A stretch of 42,055 bases of DNA from Chitinimonas sp. BJB300 (lineage in GTDB: Bacteria > Pseudomonadota > Gammaproteobacteria > Burkholderiales > Chitinimonadaceae): contig NZ_PDZH01000030.1 of the NCBI RefSeq assembly GCF_002735695.1, forward strand, positions 1 through 42,055, given 5' to 3'. This document shows, one piece after another, positions 1 to 7,439 of the stretch. Positions within the stretch are counted from its first letter, which is position 1; every line of letters begins with the position of its first letter. The position numbers and the translations under genes are program-made. A model generated the notes under the pieces. The model had not been told where the DNA came from. It was given only the letters and a program-made list of their open reading frames with translations, and did no database searches.

Positions 1-1
1 G

Positions 2-100
2 CTCAAGCAAGCGACCAAAGCCCATATGGAGATGTTGGAAAACACCCCGGAACGAGTGTGCTCCTATTTCGAAGACCCCAGGATCAAGTACGCCGCCTGA
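2..100 (+). CDS. IS630-like transposase, C-terminal fragment
   Basis: An open frame enters from the left edge and stops with TGA at 98–100. Its 32 residues end in SYFEDPRIKYAA, a tail that resembles the extreme C-terminus of IS630-family DDE transposases, where a segment of the type ERV-SYF-x(4)-YAA is common. The catalytic domain lies outside the window, so activity cannot be judged. A MITE-like repeat begins 23 bases after the stop codon. The assignment rests on this short tail only; another transposase family is possible. Confidence 0.55.
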   Translation, partial: LKQATKAHMEMLENTPERVCSYFEDPRIKYAA

Positions 101-123
101 TCAATACTTAGTTGCCGGGTGAA

Positions 124-268
124 TAGAACCTGTCTAGAGTCTCGGGAGCTAGGGCAAGATAAAGCGCAAACAGCCGAGGAAGCGGCGTTTACAAGTGGTA
201 ATTGCGCATTCCGAGGATGTTTTCAACGCCCTATTGCTGACGCGTAGAAGACTATAGACAGGTTCTTA
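124..268. repeat. MITE-like repeat, copy 1 (145 bp)
   Basis: A 145-bp non-coding element bounded by imperfect terminal inverted repeats: left end TAGAACCTGTCTAGAGTCT, right end (reverse complement) TAAGAACCTGTCTATAGTCT. It aligns along its full length with the element at 3651–3795, with an interior that is clearly homologous but has diverged by scattered substitutions. It has no coding capacity. TA lies at both outer edges, as expected for elements moved by IS630/mariner-type transposases; that link is inference. Confidence 0.8.
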
Positions 269-325
269 GCCCTGATGGGCATATATTGTCTTGGTTCATC
301 GTCTTTGGTGTAGGAAAGGATTGAA

Positions 326-1036
326 ATGGGCGCGACGGTAAGTCGACTTGAATTAGCCTGCATGGCGCTGACAGCTTTATTGCTACTACTGGTTTTCGAA
401 CTCACTCCTTTGGATGTCTGGTTGGCTGATCCGTATTACCAAGGAGGGCGCTTTATAGGTGTAGGCAATTGGTGGTTGGACGTGTTTAGTCATCACTGGG
501 TGAAGCGATGTGTCATTTTCATCGCGGTGATCGTATGGCTTCGTATCGGCATGAGTTGGTTACACACAAGCTGGATGTTGGACAGACGCCGTTGGCTGAC
601 GGTAGGACTGGCTTTGTTGCTGGCCCCGACCGCCGTGTCGGTTATCAAGCACACCAGCGATCGGCATTGCCCTTGGGATTTTACCCGCTATGGCGGGACA
701 CTCCCCTATATGTCTTTGCTTGATAGCCCGCCAGCCAGCGCTCCACAAGGCCAGTGTTTTCCGGCTGGGCATGCGAGTACGGGCTTTGCATTGTTTGCTT
801 TTGTGTTGTTTTGGCGAGGGCGCCAGCCACGTCGCGCTTGGCTGGTCTGGGTGGCGGCATTTAGCACAGGTATGGCATTAGGCTGGGGACAACAGCTGCG
901 TGGGGCGCATTTCCTATCGCATACCCTCTGGTCCGCATGGGTATGTTGGGCAATGTGCCTGGTATTGTTTACCGTGTTACAACCCACTCGACCAAACAAG
1001 GCAGCGAATCTCATCCCGCAAAATGTACCGCTGTAG
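326..1036 (+). CDS. PAP2-family membrane phosphatase
   Basis: A 236-residue membrane protein with several hydrophobic segments (about 10–30, 60–78, 90–107, 150–165, 170–188, 200–218) and the motif order of type 2 phosphatidic acid phosphatases. Motif 1 is K108-x(6)-C115-P116, with Cys where Arg is usual. Motif 2 is FPAGH (145–149). Motif 3 is GAHFLSH, keeping His195 but with His199 where the canonical Asp would be. Relatives dephosphorylate lipid phosphates such as lipid A or undecaprenyl pyrophosphate at the inner membrane; the substrate here cannot be told. The start is supported by GAAAGGA nine bases upstream. The gene converges on the LysR gene with only eight bases between stop codons and follows an IS fragment and a MITE. 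Confidence 0.8.
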   Translation: MGATVSRLELACMALTALLLLLVFELTPLDVWLADPYYQGGRFIGVGNWWLDVFSHHWVKRCVIFIAVIVWLRIGMSWLHTSWMLDRRRWLTVGLALLLAPTAVSVIKHTSDRHCPWDFTRYGGTLPYMSLLDSPPASAPQGQCFPAGHASTGFALFAFVLFWRGRQPRRAWLVWVAAFSTGMALGWGQQLRGAHFLSHTLWSAWVCWAMCLVLFTVLQPTRPNKAANLIPQNVPL

Positions 1037-1044
1037 TTTCGATC

Positions 1045-1938
1045 TCACTTCAGTGACAGCCGTGCAGCCAAAAACTCTACCATTGCCCGCACGCTGGCCG
1101 TCTGCATACGCGTAGCCATAACAGCATGTACTGGTAGGGGCTTGAAAGACCAGTCAGGCAGCACCCGCACCAAGCGCTCGGCCTGAACGGCCTCACGCGC
1201 GAGCTTGTGCGACAACGCAGCAACACCCATCCCCCGCTCCGCCATCAGCCTGATCAAACCAGGGTTGTTGATACCAAGGCGGCCACGTACCCGTACTTCC
1301 AAAGAGTTTCCCTCGCGTTGCAGGCACCAACAACTGGCCTGCTGCGCACTCCCAATGGTGATGCACTCATGCTCGACCAGATCAGCTGGCTGCTGAGGAT
1401 GCCCGTGCAATGCCAAGTAAGCAGGCGCCGCAAAGAGAAACTGTTCGACAGCCCCTAAGCGCCTTACCACGAGTTGATCACCTACTACCTCGCCCAAGCG
1501 TATGGCAACGTCCACATGCTCAGTAATCAGGTCGCTTCGACGTGGGGACAGATCCAAATCCAGGCTGATACCTGGGTACATACGGATAAAGTCAGGCAGC
1601 AATGGACCGATGTAATTTAGTCCCAAATCGACCGGCATTGACAAACGCACATGGCCTACCGGACGTTGGGTGGTTTCCCTCAGGGCCTCCTGCGCCAACC
1701 TTGCTTCATCCACCAAGTGTGCACAACGCTCAAAGTAACGTACCCCCGCCTCGCTGAGCGCCACATTTCGCGTCGTGCGGTCCAACAGGCGCACGCCAAA
1801 ATTGCGCTCCATGGCGGCAATACGCCGCGATAGCGTAGCCCCCGGTACCCCTAGTTTGAAGCTGGCGCGGCTGAAGCTGCCAGTGCGCGCCACTTCGACA
1901 AACAAAGCCATATCGTGCAATGCAGATAGGTTATCCAT
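1045..1938 (-). CDS. LysR-family transcriptional regulator
   Basis: A LysR-type regulator of 297 residues from the chosen start. The N-terminal winged helix-turn-helix runs over about residues 5–63 (FVEVARTGSFSRAS, then LSRRIAAMERNFGVRLLDRT), followed by a LysR substrate-binding domain (about 90–290). In-frame ATGs also occur at 1956 and 1977, but a perfect 22-bp palindrome covers 1947–1968. Starting at 1938 leaves that operator-like site outside the coding region and gives the usual short lead before the helix-turn-helix. The gene is divergent from the quinone oxidoreductase at 2054, the standard layout in which a LysR protein controls its neighbour and itself. The ligand is unknown. Confidence 0.85.
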   Translation of the reverse strand: MDNLSALHDMALFVEVARTGSFSRASFKLGVPGATLSRRIAAMERNFGVRLLDRTTRNVALSEAGVRYFERCAHLVDEARLAQEALRETTQRPVGHVRLSMPVDLGLNYIGPLLPDFIRMYPGISLDLDLSPRRSDLITEHVDVAIRLGEVVGDQLVVRRLGAVEQFLFAAPAYLALHGHPQQPADLVEHECITIGSAQQASCWCLQREGNSLEVRVRGRLGINNPGLIRLMAERGMGVAALSHKLAREAVQAERLVRVLPDWSFKPLPVHAVMATRMQTASVRAMVEFLAARLSLK

Positions 1939-1946
1939 AGCGGTCA

Positions 1947-1968
1947 ATTTTTCCATTAATGGAAAAAT
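1947..1968. promoter_or_regulatory. Perfect 22-bp palindrome, likely LysR operator
   Basis: A perfect palindrome (half site ATTTTTCCATT) lies between the LysR gene and the divergent oxidoreductase gene. A second ATCCATTAAT half-site-like copy follows at 1972–1981. The AT-rich dyad upstream of a LysR gene is what the family usually binds. Function is inferred from position and symmetry. Confidence 0.6.
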
Positions 1969-2053
1969 ATTATCCATTAATCTCTATTCAAACAAATTAT
2001 GGACAAATATACCATTCTGTCATCACCAATCAGCGACCATAGAAAGACTCCCC

Positions 2054-2995
2054 ATGAAGGCCATTCGAATCCATGCCTACGGCGATATCAACCAGATGCA
2101 ACTGGAAGACGCCCCTATCCCAATGTGTGGTCCTGGCGATGTATTGGTACGTGTGGTGGCTGCTGGCATCAACCCGATCGACTGGAAGCTACGCAGTGGT
2201 GTCATGGCGGATAACCTTGCCAAAACGTTTCCATTTACCCTGGGCTCCGATGCCGCAGGCGTGGTGACAGCTGTAGGTGGCGCCGTCTCTGGTTTCTCGC
2301 CTGGCGACGAGGTCTTTTTCTACGCTGAGTTTGCCCGTGGTGGTACGTATGCTGAGTATTTAGCGGTGGAGGCGACACAGGTAGCACTCAAACCCCGCAC
2401 CGTCTCGTTCGCCACGGCCGCCGCCTTACCAACACCAGGTCAAGCTGCCTGGACAGCACTGATAGAAGTAGCCCAATGCACGCAAGGCATGCGTGTACTG
2501 ATTCACGGCGGTGCTGGTGCAGTTGGCAGCTTGGCTGTGCAGTTAGCCAAGCAACATGGGGCACATGTGACGGCTACGGCAGGCACTGCTGACTTGGCCT
2601 TGGTAAAAAGCCTGGGTGCTGACGAAGTAATTGATTACCGTACCCAGCGTTTTGAGCAAGTTGTCAAAAACATGGATGTTGTACTGGATACGCTGGGTGG
2701 TGTGACACAAGAAGCATCGTGGAGCACATTGCGCGCCGGCGGCCTATTGGTTGCCACGACGATGCCCCCCTCACCTGAACGCGCTGCCGCAGCCGGTGCC
2801 CACGGCACCTTTGTCTTTACACCCCCGCGCGGTGCAGTACTTGCGCAATTGGCCACCCTGGTGGATACAGGCCGTTTACGCATGCTGGTAGGACAGGAAT
2901 TCACGCTGGCCGATGCCCCCCTAGCCCACCGTCTAGGCGAGACCGGCAAAGCACGCGGGAAAATGGTGCTGCATGTTTGCTCACCGGATGCTTGA
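2054..2995 (+). CDS. NADP-dependent zinc-less quinone oxidoreductase (MDR family)
   Basis: A 313-residue medium-chain dehydrogenase/reductase of the quinone oxidoreductase type. It starts with MKAIRIHAYG, carries the GroES-like N-terminal fold (VAAGINPIDWKLRSG, about 36–49; LGSDAAGVV, about 63–71) and a Rossmann nucleotide-binding motif GGAGAVG at 152–158. No zinc-ligand cysteine cluster is seen, so it fits the NADPH:quinone reductase branch. The frame is open further upstream into the LysR gene, but the homology begins at this ATG. The next gene begins 70 bases after its stop and is probably cotranscribed. Divergence from the LysR gene suggests induction by an electrophile or quinone-like compound, which is inference. 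Confidence 0.85.
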   Translation: MKAIRIHAYGDINQMQLEDAPIPMCGPGDVLVRVVAAGINPIDWKLRSGVMADNLAKTFPFTLGSDAAGVVTAVGGAVSGFSPGDEVFFYAEFARGGTYAEYLAVEATQVALKPRTVSFATAAALPTPGQAAWTALIEVAQCTQGMRVLIHGGAGAVGSLAVQLAKQHGAHVTATAGTADLALVKSLGADEVIDYRTQRFEQVVKNMDVVLDTLGGVTQEASWSTLRAGGLLVATTMPPSPERAAAAGAHGTFVFTPPRGAVLAQLATLVDTGRLRMLVGQEFTLADAPLAHRLGETGKARGKMVLHVCSPDA

Positions 2996-3065
2996 ACACT
3001 CAGTTTGATTTACTCACACCTACGCCACCCTTACTCGTTTCATCTCAACCGAAAAAGGTAACGCC

Positions 3066-3635
3066 ATGCAACGTTTCAATCTTCAAGATACCGCAGTCAT
3101 CCTGATTGACCATCAAGTCGGGACCAATACCTGGGCTGCCACAACACCCTTAGCCTTGTTGCAACGTAACGTGCTGATTCTTGCCAAGTTCGCCAAGGGC
3201 ACCGGTTTGCCCGTCGTCTTGACGTCCAGCCAAGAGGCTAACGTCAACGTGCAAGGCCCTTTGATGCCTGAACTGCAAGACATCCTCCCCGAGGCATTTG
3301 CTGCACGCATCCAGCGCCAAGGCGTAGTCAACGCCTGGGACGACGAAGCGTTTGCCAATGCTTGCCGTACCACCGGCAAACGTAACTTTGTCATGGCTGG
3401 AGTAACCACCGATATCTGTATGGTTTCGCCTGCCATAAGCGCAGTGCAGGAAGGGTTCAACGTACAGGTTGTATGTGATGCCTGTGGGTCGTCGAACCAG
3501 ATTGCTGAAGAAATGGCATGGCGGCGTATGGAACACGCCGGTGTGCGCTTGACCAGCACTGGCGCAATGGTAGCCGAACTAGTCAAAAATTGGGCCAGTC
3601 CAGCGGGCGCAGTAGCCTTTCCCTTGCTGACCTAA
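3066..3635 (+). CDS. Isochorismatase-family cysteine hydrolase (YcaC-like)
   Basis: A 189-residue protein of the isochorismatase-like hydrolase family, close in length and motif layout to E. coli YcaC. The expected catalytic positions are present: Asp15 in ILIDHQ, the basic residue Arg84 in IQRQGVVNAWD, and the nucleophile Cys118 in GVTTDICM. The physiological substrate of YcaC-type proteins is not established. AAAAAGGT upstream is a good ribosome binding site. It follows the quinone oxidoreductase in the same orientation, so the pair is likely one LysR-controlled transcription unit. A MITE copy starts 15 bases after the stop. Confidence 0.85.
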   Translation: MQRFNLQDTAVILIDHQVGTNTWAATTPLALLQRNVLILAKFAKGTGLPVVLTSSQEANVNVQGPLMPELQDILPEAFAARIQRQGVVNAWDDEAFANACRTTGKRNFVMAGVTTDICMVSPAISAVQEGFNVQVVCDACGSSNQIAEEMAWRRMEHAGVRLTSTGAMVAELVKNWASPAGAVAFPLLT

Positions 3636-3650
3636 CCCGTCACGCCCGCT

Positions 3651-3795
3651 AAGAACCTGTCTAAAGTCTCGTGCGCTAAAGCAAGACAAGGCGAAAACAA
3701 TCGAGGAAACGGAGTTTACGCGTGGCAATTGATCATTCCGAGAACGTTTTCAGCGCCATATTGCCAACGTGCAGCAGACTTTAGATAGGTTCTTA
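3651..3795. repeat. MITE-like repeat, copy 2 (145 bp)
   Basis: The second copy of the element at 124–268. The ends AGAACCTGTCTAAAGTCT and, on the other side, its reverse complement with one mismatch form a long terminal inverted repeat. The dyad symmetry extends outward to 3646 and 3799 (CCGCT/AGCGG). TA flanks both sides. The interior shares blocks such as GAGGAA, GTTTAC, CATTCCGAG and GTTTTCA with copy 1. It may also act as the end of the upstream transcript. Confidence 0.85.
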
Positions 3796-3799
3796 GCGG

Positions 3800-4372
3800 C
3801 ACATGCCGGTAAGCGTGCCATGCCGGCCTGACTTAAATCCACCAGCCTCAGCGAAACCCGAGGCGGCTCAAGTTATATATTTTCCAGCGCTTTGCAAAAC
3901 CATACATCATCTCTCAACAGCATTGCCTAAGTAGAATATTTTATTTGTTACCTAATGATTTTCTTGGGGTATTGGCATTGTCTTACTCTAAAAATTCGCA
4001 AGGTCTATTGAGAAATAGTCGGGCCATAAATTGCACTCAATCTTCCCAAATCTCTGCCACCGTTATCGACCAGAATGAAGGCTGGTTGCAATACTCACGA
4101 TGGCATACAACCCCATATATAACGCACTGCAACCCCCGTGGAGTTACTTATTATCTTGCTTCGATTTAATCGTACGTTACCTAGCTAGCGCGCGTCTGTC
4201 ATTTAGCGTTGAAGCGCAAGGTTAAACGGGGTGATTTTTTGCACAATCTGACTATAAACCTGTTACAGAGAGGCGTTGGGGAACCAATCTGTTGGGGTGG
4301 GGCTACAGCCACCTTATGGCTGCGTTGATTTGAGGTTAGTCCCCATCTCAATTACCTACCCTAGGAGGCATC
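3800..4372. other. Intergenic stretch without a supported gene
   Basis: About 570 bases between the MITE and the small lysine-rich gene. A 74-codon open frame at 3945–4169 has no ribosome binding site and no family features, so I do not call it. The last 100 bases are probably the transcribed leader of the 4373 gene. The rest is AT-rich and I see nothing else in it. Confidence 0.5.
4297..4346 (+). promoter_or_regulatory. Candidate structured 5' leader of the lysine-rich gene
   Basis: GTGGGG at 4297–4302 can pair with CCCCAT at 4341–4346, enclosing a hairpin of CAGCC (4306–4310) with GGCTG (4318–4322). It lies just upstream of the AGGAGG ribosome binding site of the 4373 gene. It matches no riboswitch class that I recognise. 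The structure is drawn by eye, not computed. Confidence 0.3.
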
Positions 4373-4510
4373 ATGCCAGCAAAGAAATCTTCAGCCAAAA
4401 AGACAGCGCCAAAAGTTGCAGCTACAGCCGCACCAAAGGCCCCCCTCAGCGTAAAAAGCGTTGCAGCTTCTGATGTAGCGCAAGCTGATAAGAAAAAGGG
4501 GAAGAAGTAG
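4373..4510 (+). CDS. 45-residue lysine/alanine-rich basic protein
   Basis: A short gene with a perfect AGGAGG ribosome binding site four bases before ATG, and a strong terminator directly after its TAG stop. The product begins MPAKKSSAKKTAPKV and ends in ADKKKGKK. It is made almost entirely of Lys, Ala, Pro, Ser and Val, like the tails of bacterial histone H1-like proteins. It has no membrane segment and no cysteine. A role in nucleic-acid binding is suggested by composition only; I cannot assign it to a named family. The combination of ideal RBS, monocistronic layout and terminator makes it a real gene in my judgement. Confidence 0.75.
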   Translation: MPAKKSSAKKTAPKVAATAAPKAPLSVKSVAASDVAQADKKKGKK

Positions 4511-4536
4511 CAGCAATACTTCAATTTGGCATAAGT

Positions 4537-4566
4537 AAAGCGCGCAATTCCTGCGCGCTTTTTTTA
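4537..4566 (+). terminator. Rho-independent terminator of the lysine-rich gene
   Basis: Perfect 9-bp stem AAAGCGCGC/GCGCGCTTT with a 7-base loop, followed by a run of T. It lies 26 bases after the stop of the 45-residue gene. Confidence 0.9.
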
Positions 4567-4826
4567 TCCTTTACCTACCTCACCGCTCTCACTCTATAAC
4601 CCATAGAAAAAAATCCAGGGAATTTACCGTCGAAATCTGTCTCACGGGGCACTAACTGCAGCAGCCTATCCCTAAAGAGCATAAGGCCATAATCTAATAC
4701 TATGAAGCATAACTTGGTATCCTATGGTCATTCGGCGCTCTATGTTGCATGTAATGCATCAACTTGTAAGCAGGGTGAGTTCCAGCTCAACAACCACTAC
4801 CAGCCTATGCACTTTATATATCTAGT
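4567..4826. other. Intergenic stretch upstream of the peroxiredoxin
   Basis: A short open frame 4702–4830 would overlap the peroxiredoxin start as ATGA, but it has no ribosome binding site and no recognisable composition. The stretch probably holds the peroxiredoxin promoter, which I cannot pinpoint. Confidence 0.4.
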
Positions 4827-5342
4827 ATGAAATCACTTATTGTTTCCCTACTGTTTATCTGCAATCTGTTCGCCCAAGCAGCCGCGACGCCGGGGCAAGC
4901 TGCGCCTGCATTTAATCTTACCGACCAAACCGGCCAGAAGCGCACGAATGAACAGTTCATTGGTAAATGGCTGGTGCTATATTTTTATCCAAAGGCTGAT
5001 ACTCCGGGTTGTACCGAAGAGGCGTGCAGTTTCCGTGACGACATTATTCTCTTACGTGCATTGGGTGCAGAGATCGTCGGTATCAGTACTGATTCTCTCA
5101 CCAGCATTCAGGCTTTTGGCCAAAAGCATCAACTACCCTTTACGCTGCTGTCCGACCCGGATGGCTCGACCGCTGCACGCTATGGCGCGTTATTGGATCT
5201 TGGCATCATGAAGTTCGCCAAACGGCACACTTTTTTGATCGACCCTCAAGGTCGCATCGTAAAGCGCTACACCGACGTAGATACCAAGACTTACGCTAAA
5301 ACCATCATTACAGACTTACGCGCAATGACCGGAAAGCAATGA
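4827..5342 (+). CDS. Secreted Bcp/PrxQ-type peroxiredoxin
   Basis: A 171-residue thioredoxin-fold peroxidase. Residues 1–20 form a signal peptide (MKSLIVSLLFICNLFAQAAA), which places it in the periplasm; most Bcp proteins are cytoplasmic. The active site TPGCTEEAC has the peroxidatic cysteine at Cys62 and the resolving cysteine five residues later at Cys67, as in atypical 2-Cys PrxQ proteins. Family members reduce hydroperoxides with thioredoxin-like donors. The DUF2721 gene starts three bases after its stop, so the two form an operon. Confidence 0.88.
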   Translation: MKSLIVSLLFICNLFAQAAATPGQAAPAFNLTDQTGQKRTNEQFIGKWLVLYFYPKADTPGCTEEACSFRDDIILLRALGAEIVGISTDSLTSIQAFGQKHQLPFTLLSDPDGSTAARYGALLDLGIMKFAKRHTFLIDPQGRIVKRYTDVDTKTYAKTIITDLRAMTGKQ

Positions 5343-5345
5343 AAT

Positions 5346-5759
5346 ATGCATATGGAAATCAGTGTACCCGCACTTCTCTTCCCCGCTATCTCGCTGCTTT
5401 TATTGGCGTATACCAATCGTTTTCTTGGTCTCTCCAGCGTCATACGAAAACTGCACGAGGACTATAAAACCAATCCAGATGCGAAAATTCTTCGCCACAT
5501 TGCCAACTTGCGCCGACGCGTAGCATTGATTAGAGGTATGCAAGCCGCCGGGGCAAGTGCCATGCTGCTCTGTGTGCTTTGCATGTTCTTGATTTTCTTT
5601 GACATGCAATCCGCAGCCCATATTGTATTTGGTATCAGCTTGTTCGCTATGCTTCTCTCACTCGGCGTATCGATCAGTGAAATAGGTATGTCGAGTGATG
5701 CGTTAAATATTCTGCTGGCCGATATCGAAGACGATTTGGCCAGCCACACAGCACGTTAA
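5346..5759 (+). CDS. DUF2721 membrane protein
   Basis: A 137-residue protein matching the layout of DUF2721: a first hydrophobic segment (about 7–24), the soluble stretch YTNRFLGLSSVIRKLHEDY with a following LRRRVALIRGMQ, then two membrane helices (about 66–88 and 92–112). The function of the family is unknown. It is separated by only three bases from the peroxiredoxin gene, so translation is probably coupled and a link to the envelope redox function is possible. The short acidic C-terminal tail would face the same side as the N-terminal loop if three helices are right. Confidence 0.75.
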   Translation: MHMEISVPALLFPAISLLLLAYTNRFLGLSSVIRKLHEDYKTNPDAKILRHIANLRRRVALIRGMQAAGASAMLLCVLCMFLIFFDMQSAAHIVFGISLFAMLLSLGVSISEIGMSSDALNILLADIEDDLASHTAR

Positions 5760-5848
5760 TGCATGCAGGATTCAGTCCCTGCGGCCTCAAAAAATGACAA
5801 TGGCGTACCTCAAGCATAGCAACCCGTATTGCAGGCTAGAATAGATAG

Positions 5849-7363
5849 ATGGAAAAATTAGGTCACTACCGTATTAAGGAAACGTTAGGCGAAGGCGCGA
5901 TGGGCGTCGTCTATCGTGCTGTGGATGAGCGACTGGACCGTACAGTCGCCATCAAGGTTCTGCGTCTGCACTTGAATATGGCCGAAAGAGCCGAATATGC
6001 TGCTCGTTTACAGCAAGAAGCGCGTTCAGCTGCACGGCTCAACCATGCTGGCATCATCACCATGTTCGACTGTGGGGACGAAAATGGCCACGCTTACCTC
6101 GCCATGGAGTTTGTCGAAGGAAAGACGTTACAGTCTTTATTGGATCAAGGTATACGCCTCCCCCTGAACCGTGTGTTGAAACTAGCAGACCAGCTGTTCG
6201 CCGCATTGGCATATGCGCACGAAAATGGCGTCGTCCATCGCGATATCAAACCCGCCAATCTAATGCTGAAAGCCGATGGCCGACTTAAGATCACTGACTT
6301 CGGCATTGCGCAACTTCCCACCAGTGACCTAACCCGCACGGGTACCATCGTTGGTACACCACGGCATATGGCGCCTGAACAAATAGAAGGCAAGAAGCTT
6401 GATGGTCGAGCCGACATATTTGCTGCAGGTATCGTGCTTTACGAAGTATTGACCGGAAAGCGGCCTTTTGATGGCGATCACATGGCCAGCATCGCCTATA
6501 AAATTTTACATGAAACACCTGCTGATATCCGTAGCTTCAGCCCCAACGTACCGGATTGGCTTGTAGATGTCGTAATGCGGTGTCTTGAGAAGGCCCCAGA
6601 GGCACGTTTTGCCACCGCCAAAGAAGCACGAGGCGCCTTACGCGATGTGCAGACAAGCAAGGCAGAAGCTGCACCACCACCGCCCAGTAAACCTACTGCG
6701 CCTGCCCCTGCACCAATTAAGAAACCGCAGATAGTCGATCCACCTACCAAAACACGCTCAAAGAATTATCTGTTACCCGTGGTTGCAGGCATTGCTGGCC
6801 TTATCGTCATCATCATAGGGTTCACATGGCTTCGTCACGACACCAAGCCGAAAACTATTCCTATCGATACTCCAGTCAGTAAAGTGACTGCCCCAGCAGT
6901 AACGCCACCAGCACCGACGCCAACACCAACACCAACATCGGTAGCAGACGAACAGCCTCCGCAACCAACCACCACGCCGGCCACAGAACCCGAACCCGAT
7001 TCTGAGGCCACGCCCAACCTGAACGAAATACTCAATAGCGAACCCGAGAAAAAAGAAACCGAAACAGCAGCGACTACATCGACGCCTACACGTACACCTA
7101 TTGCCAAACCGATAAGGCAAAACAACCGGCCTTCACCGAATGAAAAACGTAGATCCAAACCAGTAAATATTGAACCCAGACGCGAAGAACCACCTATCGC
7201 TCATCCACAGCCGAAGCCCAACCCTGTAGCGGCACCTGCAAAGTCAGCCGAACCACCCGCTCCTCAGAAAAAGGAGGACGGCAGTCTCTGGCAAAAAATT
7301 ACCGGATGCGACAGCAATGGGCGCTGCCCAACATCCAAGAAGCGCGAAACGCGCGACCGATAG
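5849..7363 (+). CDS. Membrane-anchored Ser/Thr protein kinase (PknB-like)
   Basis: A 504-residue Hanks-type kinase. The catalytic domain covers about 7–265: glycine loop GEGAMGVVYRA (14–24), ATP-binding Lys36 in VAIKVL, catalytic loop HRDIKPAN with Asp132, and DFG at 150–152. A Pro/Ala-rich linker leads to one membrane helix at about 306–328. The outer part is low-complexity, rich in Pro, Thr and Glu, with PT repeats near 350–365, and ends with a small motif containing two cysteines (GCDSNGRCPT). There are no PASTA repeats, so the sensing region differs from Gram-positive PknB. No partner phosphatase is adjacent. The cheR gene follows 76 bases later. Confidence 0.88.
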   Translation: MEKLGHYRIKETLGEGAMGVVYRAVDERLDRTVAIKVLRLHLNMAERAEYAARLQQEARSAARLNHAGIITMFDCGDENGHAYLAMEFVEGKTLQSLLDQGIRLPLNRVLKLADQLFAALAYAHENGVVHRDIKPANLMLKADGRLKITDFGIAQLPTSDLTRTGTIVGTPRHMAPEQIEGKKLDGRADIFAAGIVLYEVLTGKRPFDGDHMASIAYKILHETPADIRSFSPNVPDWLVDVVMRCLEKAPEARFATAKEARGALRDVQTSKAEAAPPPPSKPTAPAPAPIKKPQIVDPPTKTRSKNYLLPVVAGIAGLIVIIIGFTWLRHDTKPKTIPIDTPVSKVTAPAVTPPAPTPTPTPTSVADEQPPQPTTTPATEPEPDSEATPNLNEILNSEPEKKETETAATTSTPTRTPIAKPIRQNNRPSPNEKRRSKPVNIEPRREEPPIAHPQPKPNPVAAPAKSAEPPAPQKKEDGSLWQKITGCDSNGRCPTSKKRETRDR

Positions 7364-7439
7364 ACTAGGATAATACAAACTCACACTGCCGCAACCGATC
7401 GTAGATTGGCATCCCACAATCGGCTGCTAAGATAAATGT

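Noticed and set aside
1775-2053. N-terminal extension of the quinone oxidoreductase frame
   Set aside because: It would overlap the divergent LysR gene and the operator-like palindrome; homology starts at the ATG at 2054.
3945-4169. 74-codon open frame in the intergenic region
   Set aside because: No ribosome binding site, no family features, unusual composition.
4702-4830. 42-codon frame overlapping the peroxiredoxin start (ATGA)
   Set aside because: No Shine-Dalgarno sequence and no recognisable features; overlap may be chance.
6773-7158. Minus-strand frames within the kinase's Pro/Thr-rich part
   Set aside because: Low-complexity shadows of the repeat region.
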